The position numbers and the translations under genes are program-made. Below are positions 23,287 to 34,247 of a DNA stretch of 64,000 bases, piece after piece (within the stretch, counting starts at the first letter, position 1; each line of letters starts with the position of its first letter). The DNA lies in assembly GCF_002105155.1 (NCBI RefSeq), contig NW_019029054.1, forward strand, positions 58,365 to 122,364, in the 5' to 3' direction. The notes below the pieces were generated by a model. That model searched no databases, had not been told where the DNA came from, and was given only the letters and a program-made list of their open reading frames with translations. The DNA comes from Lobosporangium transversale. Its lineage: Eukaryota; Mortierellomycota; Mortierellomycetes; Mortierellales; Mortierellaceae.

Positions 23287-26200
23287 ATGGACCAGGCTGT
23301 GTTCCTAACCGTGGTAGACACTCTGTCTGCTAACTTCAGTACGCGAGCAGAAGCTAAATTGCGGCTTAAGGAATTGGAGCTAAAACCAGGTATTGAATGA
23401 GCACAATCGTGAATAAGGAAATCACGATTTTGAATAGGAAACATGAATGACAGGCGTAGTGTAATCCTTAAATTGTATTCTCACGAAAAATATTTGCCAC
23501 TTCTCTAAATATGCAAACACAGATTATCCGTTGAGTCTGGTAAAGCTGGTATTGACGCGGGATTGTGACATATCCCTGCGTCAATCTGCTGCAACACTAC
23601 TGGAAGCTATCGTCGATTCACAATGGTCGGTCAAGGACGCTGCATCCCATAGTTCTGAGCCGCCTGCAGAAGTAAAACAACACTTTCCATTAGGAACCGT
23701 GCAGTCTCGCCAAATATGTTATTCATGCTGAAGTAAACCTTTTTTAACTTGTGCGATTTTCTTGTAGATAAAGACTGTTTTTCATGATTTAGTGCTTACT
23801 GGGCTTTCAGACCCCATAGCTGTTATCCGCACATCTTGCGTACGCAGCCAGCTATTCTGCAATTCTTCGAAAGCAATGGAGAATCCCATTCAAGGATTAA
23901 GATTCTAAAACGTTTGTGTCTATGTTTAGGCTAATATCATATGCAAGATTGCCCATTCTGATTGGCCTGATTGTTGGACAGATCTACTGGATATCCTGGC
24001 CCAAATTTTGAAAAGCGGGACAGCAGAAGGAGTCGATGGATCAATGCAAGTCCTGACTGGTGAGTTATTTTTGCGGATTGCTTTGAAAATTAGATCAATT
24101 ATGGAATAAAAATAGGCAGAGCGTCTCAATTATTAGCCACTCCTTAGAGTTTTTCAGCAAGGATGTCACGCATGCACAGATGCCAGCAATCGCTTCTATG
24201 TTATTTCCTGAGCTCTTTAGAGTGTTAATATCCGATCGGGTTAGTGTTGAATAAGTCAATTTTCTGTCTATAGATATTTTGCGTAATATTTCTCTGACAT
24301 TTATTTCATAATTTTAGATGTATTCCTTCGTTATCAGGTCACAATGCGTTTTGTTTTTTCGAAATGCCATTGAAATGCTTCACACTCTCAAATCGGAATA
24401 TCCAGAAGCTGTTACAACATTTCTTACCCCTATTTTTGGCCAGTGGAATGATGCTTTTCTTAATATTTTGAACATACGCACAACAAATATTTCTGAAGTC
24501 GAAGATGCAGAGTGGAGCCTAAAAACCGAAATTCTCAAAGTAATCCTCTTACATCCTATTTATTTATTTATTTACTTATATATTTATTTATCTATTTTTT
24601 TTTTTTTTTTTTTTCCAAGGCCCTGATTCTTCCATTCTGAGAATAATCTCTTGGATCATGTGAAAGTCTAACCTCATGTTAACATTCAGTCTATGAACAT
24701 TGCTATTCAAGGGTTTCCGAAATTGACATTATCATACACTCTCCCAGTCCTTTCAGTGGTTTGGCAGGATCTAGTTATTCTACGTGCAGGATACTTTCAG
24801 GAGCATACAGCTAGCAGTATTAATCAGGACAGACAGCCAATTGAGAACATAAATGAAAAGGCTACAGTCTTTACGATTTATCTGCGAGCACAACTTGACT
24901 TCCTGCAAATGATATGCAGGAGGCGCAAACAGGCACTTGTTGGCCAGAATAGGGTGCTGGAGATCATTCACAGGCTTGTACAGAGCATCCTACCATATAC
25001 TCAGATGACAGATAAGCAAATTGAGGGCTGGCACGCAGATCCCAACAAGTTCATCTCAGATGAGGACGATGATAGCTCCCTTAGCAGTATTCGTTTTACT
25101 GCAAAAGAGACACTATCAGCTATAGTTGGATGCCTTAAAGATCAAGCAATTCAGGCGTTAAGCATGAGCATTAATGAGGGGATTGAAAGGACTCTTCAGG
25201 AGCGGGCAGCGGGTGATCCAAACTGGTGGAAATTGCAGGAAGCATGCCTTTTAGCCACAGGACTGATATCTGAGGAGCTATGCAGTAAAGCAACAGCGGG
25301 CGAGTTTACTACTGTTGATACTGGAAAGCTGTTCGAACATATTATCATGAGTAATCTCTATGCGCATGATTACCCTTTCCTGCAAGGACGATCATTTGTA
25401 CTCGCCTCTCAGTTTTCCTCCATTACACCGACTTCTTTGATCCCACAATGTGTATCAGCTACCGTAGGAGCTATTCTAAACACACCTTCTGCCATTGTTA
25501 AAGTTTCTGCTCTTAAGACTCTCAACAACTTTTACATTCATTTGGATAAAAACTACGTTCTACCGTACCAACGATCTATCATTCAAGGAATTACGCCTCT
25601 TATTGAAATAACAACTAAAGATGTCCTCAGTTTAGTCATCCGTACCTTAACCACGACCTGCAAGGTACAATGACTTATTGGTTTATTTAATTCGATCGTC
25701 TATCCTTTCTGTTCATTGCACTAACATATCACTGTAGCTAGAAACTACAGTCACAGCTGAGTTTGAGACTCTTCTTGGACCACTTGCTCTTGAAGTGTGG
25801 TCTAAGTACTCAGTGGACAATATATCGACAGGCACTATGTTATCTTCAGATGTGAAAGACTTACTCGATGTACTTGCCGCTAACCCATATATTAATTCTG
25901 CTCTCATCGCAAGAGCACTGCCAGTGCTTACAGAGATAGTCTCTGTTCACAACCCTGAAAAAGATTTGATCAAGTCAGCCATTGATCTCTTGAGTCGGTT
26001 TGTTCAAGGGAGCCCATCACCTCTGATGCCAGGTTTTGTTGCCCAATTCTTCGGAAATTTAATGTCTGTACTATTAATCAGCGATGACAGTCGCATCCTC
26101 CAGGTACTTTTTTGTTGTTGTTATAATCACGATCGCAGCTATTTTCAACTTAATTTACTGTATTTACTTTCCATAACTCAGAGCGGGCAGGAATGTTTAA

Positions 26201-27401
26201 TACAAATCATACAAAAGGATGTCCATCAGATAGCCAATTGGTAAGAGCGAATTTGGTTGGTAAACTAATCTTTATCGTGCTTCCAGCACAGTCTGACTTA
26301 TATCATAATAATATACTGGCTTTCTCATATAGGTGTGACTCGGACAGTGAATCAACTGGTCTCAACCTTTTGATGAAATTCATTGCAAGGCTCCTGAACC
26401 CATCCCAAGACGAGCCAGGGGCTATACTTGTAGGCGAATTGATTTCTAAACTGATCAAGAATGGTGGTAATATGATATCCCCCATCCTGCCCGAAATGTT
26501 GAATGCTGTGGCATTTCGACTGGCTAGTGCCAGGGTACCCTTATTCATTCAGTCCTTGGTGATGGTATTTGCCTATCTATTCTTGGACCAACAGGGAGCA
26601 CAGATTGATTTTCTGAGCGCAATGACCATCGATGGACGTACTGGCTTAGATGTCGTCTTGACTAGTTGGCTCTTAAATCATGTCGACTTCCAAGGCGTCT
26701 ACTATCAAAAGCTTAGCACCGTTGCCTTGACGAAAGCTTTCATCGCGGCTGATCCTCGCATGTTGGCTATTCATGTCAAGGGTGATATGATCGTTACGAA
26801 TTCGTCTCGCCGAATGACGCGGTCGAAAGCAAAGACTGGTAAGCGAATTTTTTCAACTTCTTTCTTTTTTACTTTCAATTAACGAAATATCAACTCATTA
26901 GTCTTGCGGGGACCTAATTTTATATATCTAGCTCCTACACAATATGCCATGATCACTGCCCCTGTTAAAATTGTTAAGTTGCTCATAGCGGACTTGACAA
27001 TCAAGATTGAAGACGAGACACTAGATGATATTGTGGACGACAAGAACGGTTATGCCGAGCATGATGAAGATGATGGTGAAGAAGATGATGATGATGAAGG
27101 CAATATTGAGAGAGAGAGAAAAGATGAACTCGGAATTGAAAACAGTTTAATCAAACAGCGCGTCAAAGGGGATGGTGTAGTATTTCTTTCAGATCAGCTG
27201 CCTCGAAGATTCTTCGACACTGATAAAGATGATGGATATAGTGAGGAGCCCGACTTGAAGGCAGACCTGATATTCCAATTGAACTTGAAAGAGTTCCTCA
27301 TTGAGTTCTTCCGGCAACAGGCAAACTCTCCTTTGCTCAAGCAATGTGTTCAAGATCTAAACGATAATGAGAGGCAGACACTCTTCAACCTTTTGAATTA
27401 G
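23287..27401 (+). CDS. KAP114: Importin-9 / Kap114-type karyopherin beta
   Basis: Nuclear import receptor of HEAT repeats. Start ATG 23287 (MDQAVFLTVVDTLSANFSTR), the first ATG in frame. Exon 1 ends 23389 at a GTATTG donor. Exon 2 begins 23523, giving KPDYPLSLVKLVLTRDCDIS, the importin-beta N-terminal (IBN) region. Then come GLSDPIAVIRTSC, NIICKIAHSDWPDCWTDLLD, a long exon 24,690-25,672 of helical repeats (DPNKFISDEDDDSS is the acidic loop near HEAT 8), 25,741-26,103, 26,333-26,838, and a final exon from about 26,900. The last exon has an acidic insert (EHDEDDGEEDDDDEGNIE), a feature of importin-9/Kap114, which carries H2A-H2B and TBP. The stop is at 27399-27401. Small internal exons between 23,700 and 24,700 are approximate. 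It converges on the AP-1 beta gene. Confidence 0.88.
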
Positions 27402-27629
27402 TGGAAAAAAGCTACAGGAGCGTCGACAACCTTTCTATTGATGGAAGTCCCCGAAAAGATGGCTGCTATTGCTCTTAGAAATGAGATAATAAAATCATCT
27501 CTGTCTGGAAAATAGTTTTTTTTGTAATGTCATTCGAGCCTAATATTTTTAGAACGAGGAATATAACGGGTTGATAACCTGATAGCAAACAACGCGTTTA
27601 TTTTTGTAATATTTCATCCAATCCACTTT

Positions 27630-30291
27630 TTACAAGTCAAAGGACATCAAGTCAACCTCGGTATTCTTATTCCCCGAGCCAACTGCTGCTGTGGTGTCTG
27701 TTCTATAGGGGTTCTCTGCATTGATTTTTTGTTCGTAATACTCTTGATTCCCGATCGAAGCCTCTGCCACTTGCTCAAATGACTGCTCGTGGTAAGACAA
27801 ACGTTGATGTTTTGGCGCTGCTGCTACGTACTCATTGTTATTGCCATTATTGGTGTACATATGTTCATATGAGTCCCTATGAATTAAAGTCCCTCTTCCA
27901 TAATTTTGTCTCCTCAGAGTGGGCGAAGGGATAAGAAACCTAGGTTTGCAGTGGGGAATGAATGTAGTGGGGGCTTTATGGTATATTGCAGACAGCGAGG
28001 CAATGTGGAGAAGGAGCTCCTCTAATAACACTGGATCCATATTGTCAGTCTCTGTCGAGATATGAGGTTTCTCTGACAGTACAACAGCCTATTTCAAAAT
28101 TAGTCAAATATAGCTAATTTAGGATTTGGGATCGACTTGCCACGGCAGGCTCTTATATCGAGATGATAATAAAATTGATGCAACCATACCTTCGCTGCTG
28201 CAACATCCGTCGACAACAGGCGCCAATAGATATAGCCACGGTCCCTAAGGTCAGGATTATCGACTTCTTCAGTAGCCCACTTCAATACCTTAGGCACAAG
28301 GTCCTGTCCTGCTGCCGGTCGCTTGATAAACAATTTGACGGTTGCTGTAAGCAGTGCTAATTGAACTTCTACAGTTTCTTCAAGGAAGGTATATAGAAAG
28401 TCATCCAAAAGCTCGTCTGAATTCTCGATACGATCTGCATACTGACCAATAATCCAAATCATAGCTGCTTTAGCCTCTGGCTCATCCAGATTGTCTAAAT
28501 TCTCACACAATATACCAATAATGCTCTCGTATTGGTTGGGATATTTCCTAAAGATATCCTTGATCACTACGATTGATTCCTGGACTACATAGTTGACTTT
28601 GGTCTGAATAAGCTCTAGTAATGCCTGCACGCACTTCTGGGCAGTGGACTCAATCTTAACTGCCAACCGTCCTATGGATCGAACAGCCTTCCTGACAAAA
28701 TCCACATCAACTTCTGTCGCATACTCTTTAAGCTCTGATAAAACTTGCTCAACGTTATGTTCATTGGCGAGTCGGAACATAATTTCCAGTTTCGCCATCT
28801 TAACATAAATGGGATCGTTGTATTTGCAGAAAAATATCTTGATGTCGTTCTTAAGGATCTCTGGATGTTTTTGAATAACTAGCAATATGTTACGCAAAGC
28901 TACGTATTGAACCTCTGGACCACTGGATAACAAAGTCACTGAGGAGAAAATAACAAAGAAAAAAAAGAGAAGAGGTAAAAAAAAAAAAAAAAAAAAAAAA
29001 AGACTTTAGCTTCAAGACCTGGGATCATCCTACTGAAATCCGATCAAATGTTTTTGAGAAAAAAATTACCAAGAGGTGGTGAGAGCTTCTTGCACATGTT
29101 GGAGATATCGTCGTCTTTTGCCATGTAATTCATAAGGTACACAATAACTTTGACAGCAGTCAAGACAACCGCTGAGTTAGCGTGCTGAAGACGAGGAGCA
29201 ATACGCTCAGCTAGCATCTCAGCATCCCCAGGTTCCTGAGGTACCACAAACATGAGAGATTCTAAAATATAAGTCTGTCCCCACCTATTTAAAAAACCAA
29301 TTAATACGAGGATAAGTGATTTTGGTCCAAGTCGATAAAAATATCACAGAAATCATTGGGCTCACTCGCACTTTTGGAGTACTTACTCAGAGCATTCGTT
29401 CAAGGCTGTTACTAACTTGCTTGCAATCGACATATTGAGCTTCAGTTGGATGTGATCTGATCTCTCTGAGATTTCTGTTAGTGCTGCAACTGCATTAGCT
29501 ACGACCTAACGAGGCAAATGGTTGAATGCGTTAAATTCAACGATATATCCAGGCTACGTTGTACTCCTCACTTTTACGCAACATACCGAAGGGTTCGAGT
29601 CAACAAGCATATCACGCAAGAGATCGATAAATCCGGCGTTCTCTACAAGGTGGCGATCCTGCATAAAAAGTTTTGCAACGCACACTGCAGCGGTTTTCCG
29701 AACATATGGATCTTGATCACGCATACAATGACGAAGGGGTTGAATCAGACAAGCAGTGACCTTGTCAACATGGATATAGCCCATGGTACGGATAGCTAAG
29801 GCTCTTATTAATGGATTGGCATCTTCCACATCCTGCAGCAAGTTTCGAGATGATCAATGATGTTAGTGTGAAGCAGGTTTTATAAACTTTTTCTGGCAGG
29901 TAAAAGTATGTAGACAAACAGTTACCCGACGAAAAGTGTTAATGGCATCAAGGGCCATCTCGGGTTTTCCTTTGGCATAATTAATCAAGAAGAGGTAAAC
30001 CATCTTTTTCACTTCGAGAACAGGAATGGCCATACAAGCAATTACATCAGGGTAGAGTGAAGACATGTCGTTGCCCATGGTCATGTTCGCCACAATCTTT
30101 TTCAGAGTTGCCTTCTTGCGAGTATAATTTCTATCCTTTTTATCGGAATTAAGTTCCTGGCGCAGCTCCTGAATCTTGCCTACGGGTTTATGAACAAGTC
30201 ATGAGCTCAGGAATATTCTTAAGAACATTAAGAGATGAAGCTATGACATTTTTTTTTGTGTACCTCGCTGGAAAAACTTAGCGTCAGACAT
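27630..30291 (-). CDS. APL2: AP-1 complex subunit beta (Apl2-type beta-adaptin)
   Basis: Large subunit of the clathrin adaptor at the trans-Golgi/endosome. ATG 30291 opens [20 protein letters not shown] across an intron at about 30,262-30,181, with the same N-terminal string as fungal beta-1 adaptins. Then [40 protein letters not shown], and [20 protein letters not shown] follow, the near-invariant beta-adaptin trunk. The exon at about 28,940-28,140 holds the rest of the trunk ([40 protein letters not shown]). The tail is a roughly 140-residue hinge ending EVDLMSFDL. My exon sum is about 710 residues with no appendage (ear) domain, as in fungal Apl2 and unlike the roughly 940-residue animal proteins. 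Discrimination from AP-2 beta rests on the N-terminus and the missing ear. It shares a short divergent promoter with Vps52. Confidence 0.88.
28977..29001 (+). repeat. A25 tract in an AP-1 beta intron
   Basis: A run of 25 A on the + strand (T25 in the transcript) lies inside the intron between the exon ending near 29,054 and the one starting near 28,940. Confidence 0.9.
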
Positions 30292-30618
30292 GGTATGGCA
30301 AACAAAGCGATAATGGTGATGATGATGATGATGGTAGTTGAATTCGGAATGATGATAACAAAATGAATTGACGATTTAATAGATGGAAAAGAATTATTAA
30401 GGATAATAACAATAAAGAGGCCGATGGACTATGTAAACGATGCAATGGACAGATGCGGGTAAAGAACGATGGACGCTTTCAGATTTGGGCGTTGCTCAAA
30501 AGGACCGAAATGCTCTACTGGCTCTTGCCAGCGAAACCAAAGCCACGAACGAGGAATATGATAAAAAACTTCTTGACAAAGGACACGCCATTCCTACTTT
30601 CCTAATCATCATTCAAGG
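30292..30618. promoter_or_regulatory. Divergent promoter shared by AP-1 beta and Vps52
   Basis: The 327 bases between the two start codons must contain both promoters and both 5' leaders. Visible content: a (GAT)n-like stretch at about 30,311-30,335, an A/T-rich centre, and an upstream ORF at 30440-30622 whose stop overlaps the Vps52 ATG. No clear TATA element is assigned. Confidence 0.55.
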
Positions 30619-30622
30619 ATGA
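30440..30622 (+). other. Upstream ORF overlapping the Vps52 start by ATGA
   Basis: ATG at 30440 opens a 60-codon ORF (MQWTDAGKERWTLSDLG...) that ends with TGA at 30620-30622. The predicted Vps52 ATG is 30619-30621, so stop and start share the sequence ATGA. If this ATG lies on the mature mRNA, Vps52 translation would need leaky scanning or reinitiation. It may instead be removed in a 5' UTR intron or lie upstream of the transcription start. Confidence 0.35.
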
Positions 30623-31872
30623 ACCCTTCAGGACTTTCTATCAACACTATGGGTACGCTCGATGACCAGGCAACCTCCGTCCAGGAACCTATTCCAGTTC
30701 GACGCAATTCACAAAAGCGTCAGTCACTTACAGGACTCAAGTTTCTAAATGAGTTGCTCGATGAACTTGACCATGACCAAGATACAACGCGAGATCCTGT
30801 AAGCGAATATTTTTACACGCCATAATGCTGCTATGAATACCATTTCGAACCCAAATAGACACTCTTATTCGGCATTTTCGTTTCTACAGAATTATTTCAC
30901 GAACCCACTCTTATCAAAACCAGAGCTGGAACCCTCTGTATCACCTCTCCTCCTACAAGACGATCTTGCTTTTGAGCAAGTTGGAGGTAAGTCTAATAAG
31001 ACCAATGGGTTGCACATACTTACGTTATTGAAAGCTTTAATTACCCTCCTTAATATCTTTTGTTTTAGACCGGATATCAGAGTTTCAGGACGATGAGTTT
31101 GTAAAGCAGGCGCTAGCAAAGGTATCATGATAGTCAAGGAAAATAGAGTGCCGAGCAAATCATATTGGCGGTGGAAGCTTAGAACCTGTCTTTAATTGCA
31201 CTGCTTTAGGGCATGGACCTTCGAGAATATGCACATCATATTGAAAGTGAGCTGGATATTGTAGGCCAGGATCACGAAGATGATTGTAAGCAAAGGAATG
31301 CTCGAAAAATGATCGATGTAAACACCTTACACAAGGCTTTGCGTTAGGACTGCTCTAATATCTAGCTGATACATGAAATTTGGCTTCGATAACATTCTTA
31401 TAGATATCCACCAGAGTCAAGCATTCGTTGATTTGCACGATCAGATCAAATCGTGTGATGAGATCCTAGAAACCATGGAGAATCTGCTCAGTATTTTTCA
31501 AACAGACCTAGGAAATATCTCCACTGAAATTCAGACTCTACAGACCAAGTCAGTAACTATGAGCGTACAGCTCAAGAATAGGATGGCAGTCGAAAATCAT
31601 CTCAACGAGTTGCTAGAGGGCATAATGGTCACGCCTCAGTTAATCCGGAAGATCTACGATGGCGAGGTGGATGAAACCTGGTTGAGCGCCCTATCTGAAC
31701 TTGATAGTAAGATGCGACATGCCAAAGCAAGACAAGGGCGACACATCAGAGCTTTAAAAGAGGTCGGCCCAGAGCTAGAAAGATTGCGCTTTAAGGTTCG
31801 ATACTATCAACTATAACTAATTGAATGATGAGTTGACATTTCTCATAAATTGAGTACTCAGTTTTTTTCTTT

Positions 31873-31905
<33 letters not shown>

Positions 31906-32180
31906 ATAGACAGTTGAAAAGATTCGAGAATTTCTGTTGTCAAAGATTAAATCATTTAGGGTCCCCAACACCAATGTACAGATTATGCAACACTCTGTTC
32001 TTCTCAAGTATAAAGAATTAAATCAGTTTGTTATGGAACGACACAGTGAAGTAGCAGCAGAAATCAGACAGACTTATGCCAATACATTGCGCTGGTATTT
32101 TTCAAACCAGTTTGAGACTTATGCCTCAAGCCTCGAAAAACTTCAGGTACAGTGTCAGTGTGTGTTTAGAGTTCACTAAT

Positions 32181-32211
<31 letters not shown>

Positions 32212-32295
32212 TACTTGAAGGCTGTGCTTAAGTAGCCATACTACATAATTGTATGTCTTATTTTCTTTTCTTTTTTTTGACTATCTATTTTCTCT

Positions 32296-32329
<34 letters not shown>

Positions 32330-33850
32330 TGCATAGTTGGTGATAAATACGAAATGATTTGCACAGATGAAAGCGCACGCAAAGGTAGAGAGTGCCACCT
32401 TGAGTCGAAGAAATGTGCTGCTACAAGTCACGCTCTGTCCTTAACTCAAACGTTTCAAATATGCTATAGGTCTTTTCGGCACATCAAAGGCTCCCCATCG
32501 GAAGACGAATGTGTTTGCAATGGGCTCACGTATCGATACTCTTAAGAACCAGGATGCAGGATTGATTTTGATTCATGTTGCTAACGAGGAGAATTTGGTA
32601 TGAATAGAAAGAGAACGTTTGTTCGATCTTGAAAATACGTATGTTATATTAAACGGTCATATTCTTGTTTTAGAAATATCCCTATGAAGTATTATTCCGT
32701 AGTTTCAACTTGGCGCTCATAGACAATGCTAGTTCGGAGTATCTCTTCTTAGTTGAATACTTCTCTAAAAGATCGCAAGCAGACATCGAGGGCATTAAAG
32801 CAGTGTTTACACATATCTTTGATCCGACTTTAAAACTAGGGCTCGTAAGTGCATTTGCTCTTAATGTCTCAGTTTCTAGATAGTCGACTTGAAAGGCCTG
32901 AATGAACGAGTTTCTTTATGCTAAACGGGAAATATCCTTAATAGGCAAATATAAAAGAATACGCGGACTCCAGCTACGATGCACTCGGCATTTTACTCTG
33001 CTTGAGAATTAACCGTCAGCTTGCCAAGGAGTTAGAAAGGAGGAAGATCCCAATGCTCGACAAGTACGGTGATGCAATTCATATGATATTGTGGCCGCGT
33101 TTTCAAACCGTAATTGATATGCACATCGACAGTGTACGCAAAGCAAAGACTAGAGTTAAGCCCAAGAATGTACATCCGCATTGGGTACGTTAAAATGAGA
33201 ATTTTACTCTTAAAGTTTCTTAAGAGATAATAGCTTCATAAGAAAGCGAGCTCACTTGTTTAGCTTTTACTATGTAGATTGCACGGAGATATGGAGAGTT
33301 TGTGGGCTCACTCCTGCTGCTGAACGATGAACAAACGGATGTGATGCCAAGGTAGGCAACAAACAACCTCCTCAAATGCATGCAGTGTAGAATTGATACA
33401 ACTTGGACTTATCACAAGCACTTATCAACTTTTATGTAAACAGACTAGCGTTGTTAAGATTGGAAATGAGCTCCTTGTTTGATATTATGTCAAAAACTTT
33501 CACAGATACCAAAAGCCGTCTTGTATTTTTAATTAACACATTTGATCTAGTGCTTACACTCCTAGCAGTAAGTCAAGCAAATTGAGATTGGGAATGAATG
33601 GATGAATCATAGGGTTTAAAAAGAAACTAAATATGATCTCTGTGAACTGCATTGTCTATTTTAGGATGTCCGTACGAATGAAGTCGAGGTTGAAAACGAG
33701 CACTGGAGGCAAGCTTTGCAGCAAACAGTTGCACTTTTTGTGGAGGAAGAGCTAAAGCCCTATTTTGGCGACTTAATCTCCTTCATCCGCATGGTTGACA
33801 TAGCTGGTGGTGTTTCCAAAGTTCAACTTGGTAAGCTGTAAAATCTGTAA

Positions 33851-33886
<36 letters not shown>

Positions 33887-34247
33887 TATCACAATGAAAT
33901 TTGTTCTAATCTTCCCATCGTAACGCACAGATCACTTTGAGCGGACCTCATACTCATTCAGTAACTCCTGGCGTCAATCACTCCTCGCTATCAATACAAG
34001 TGTCATCCAGCATTTCTCAAGTTTCAAGAATGGTACACTGGTCTTGCATCAAGTCCTGGCTCAGTTGCTTGTATATTATACTCGCTTCCATAGTCTACTC
34101 GACGAGAAGCTGCGGGAGCTAGGCGCCTCAGGCTCATCATCTAGTACAAACGCTGTCATTAGTACACGAGGATGGTCTCATCAACCAGTAGGGGTTCAGA
34201 CAGTCATGGTTGAAGTCAAAAAATTTAGATCTAACTTTTTACCATAA
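30619..34247 (+). CDS. VPS52: Vps52, subunit of the GARP/EARP tethering complex
   Basis: Tether for retrograde endosome-to-TGN vesicles. ATG 30619 (MNPSGLSINTMGTLDDQATS), donor after 30798 (GATCCT/GTAAGC). Later exons: NYFTNPLLSKPELEPSVSPL; DRISEFQDDEFVKQALAK; MDLREYAHHIESELDIVG; then IHQSQAFVDLHDQIKSCDEI and LLSIFQTDLGNISTEIQTLQ, the Vps52/Sac2 N-terminal coiled-coil signature. From 31,910: TVEKIREFLLSKIKSFRVPN. Then GDKYEMICTDESARK, FAMGSRIDTLKNQDAG, YPYEVLFRSFNLALIDNASS, SSYDALGILLCLRINRQLAK, ILWPRFQTVIDMHIDSVRKA, DHFERTSYSFSNSWRQSLLA, and the conserved end VQTVMVEVKKFRSNFLP. About a dozen exons, all in frame by eye. Introns carry four A-tracts of 25-29 bases. The start is less certain than the rest because of the upstream ORF. 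Confidence 0.9.
31880..31904 (+). repeat. A25 tract abutting a Vps52 3' splice site
   Basis: T9 is followed by A25, then only CATAG before the exon ACAGTTGAAAAG (frame TVEKIREFLL). There is no pyrimidine tract between the A-run and the AG. Confidence 0.75.
32185..32211 (+). repeat. A27 tract, first of two in one Vps52 intron
   Basis: 27 A in the intron that follows the LEKLQ exon (donor GTACAG near 32,145). A second A27 lies 90 bases further on in the same intron. Confidence 0.9.
32302..32329 (+). repeat. A27 tract whose terminal AG is the likely 3' splice site
   Basis: A27 at 32302-32328 is followed by G at 32329. The frame needed for GDKYEMICTDESARK is reached in phase only if the exon starts at 32330 (TGC ATA GTT GGT GAT AAA). 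The later TAG at about 32,333-32,335 gives the wrong phase with the upstream GTACAG donor. Confidence 0.5.
33854..33882 (+). repeat. A29 tract in the last Vps52 intron
   Basis: 29 A between the VSKVQL exon and the DHFERTSYSF exon, about 50 bases before the acceptor. Confidence 0.9.
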
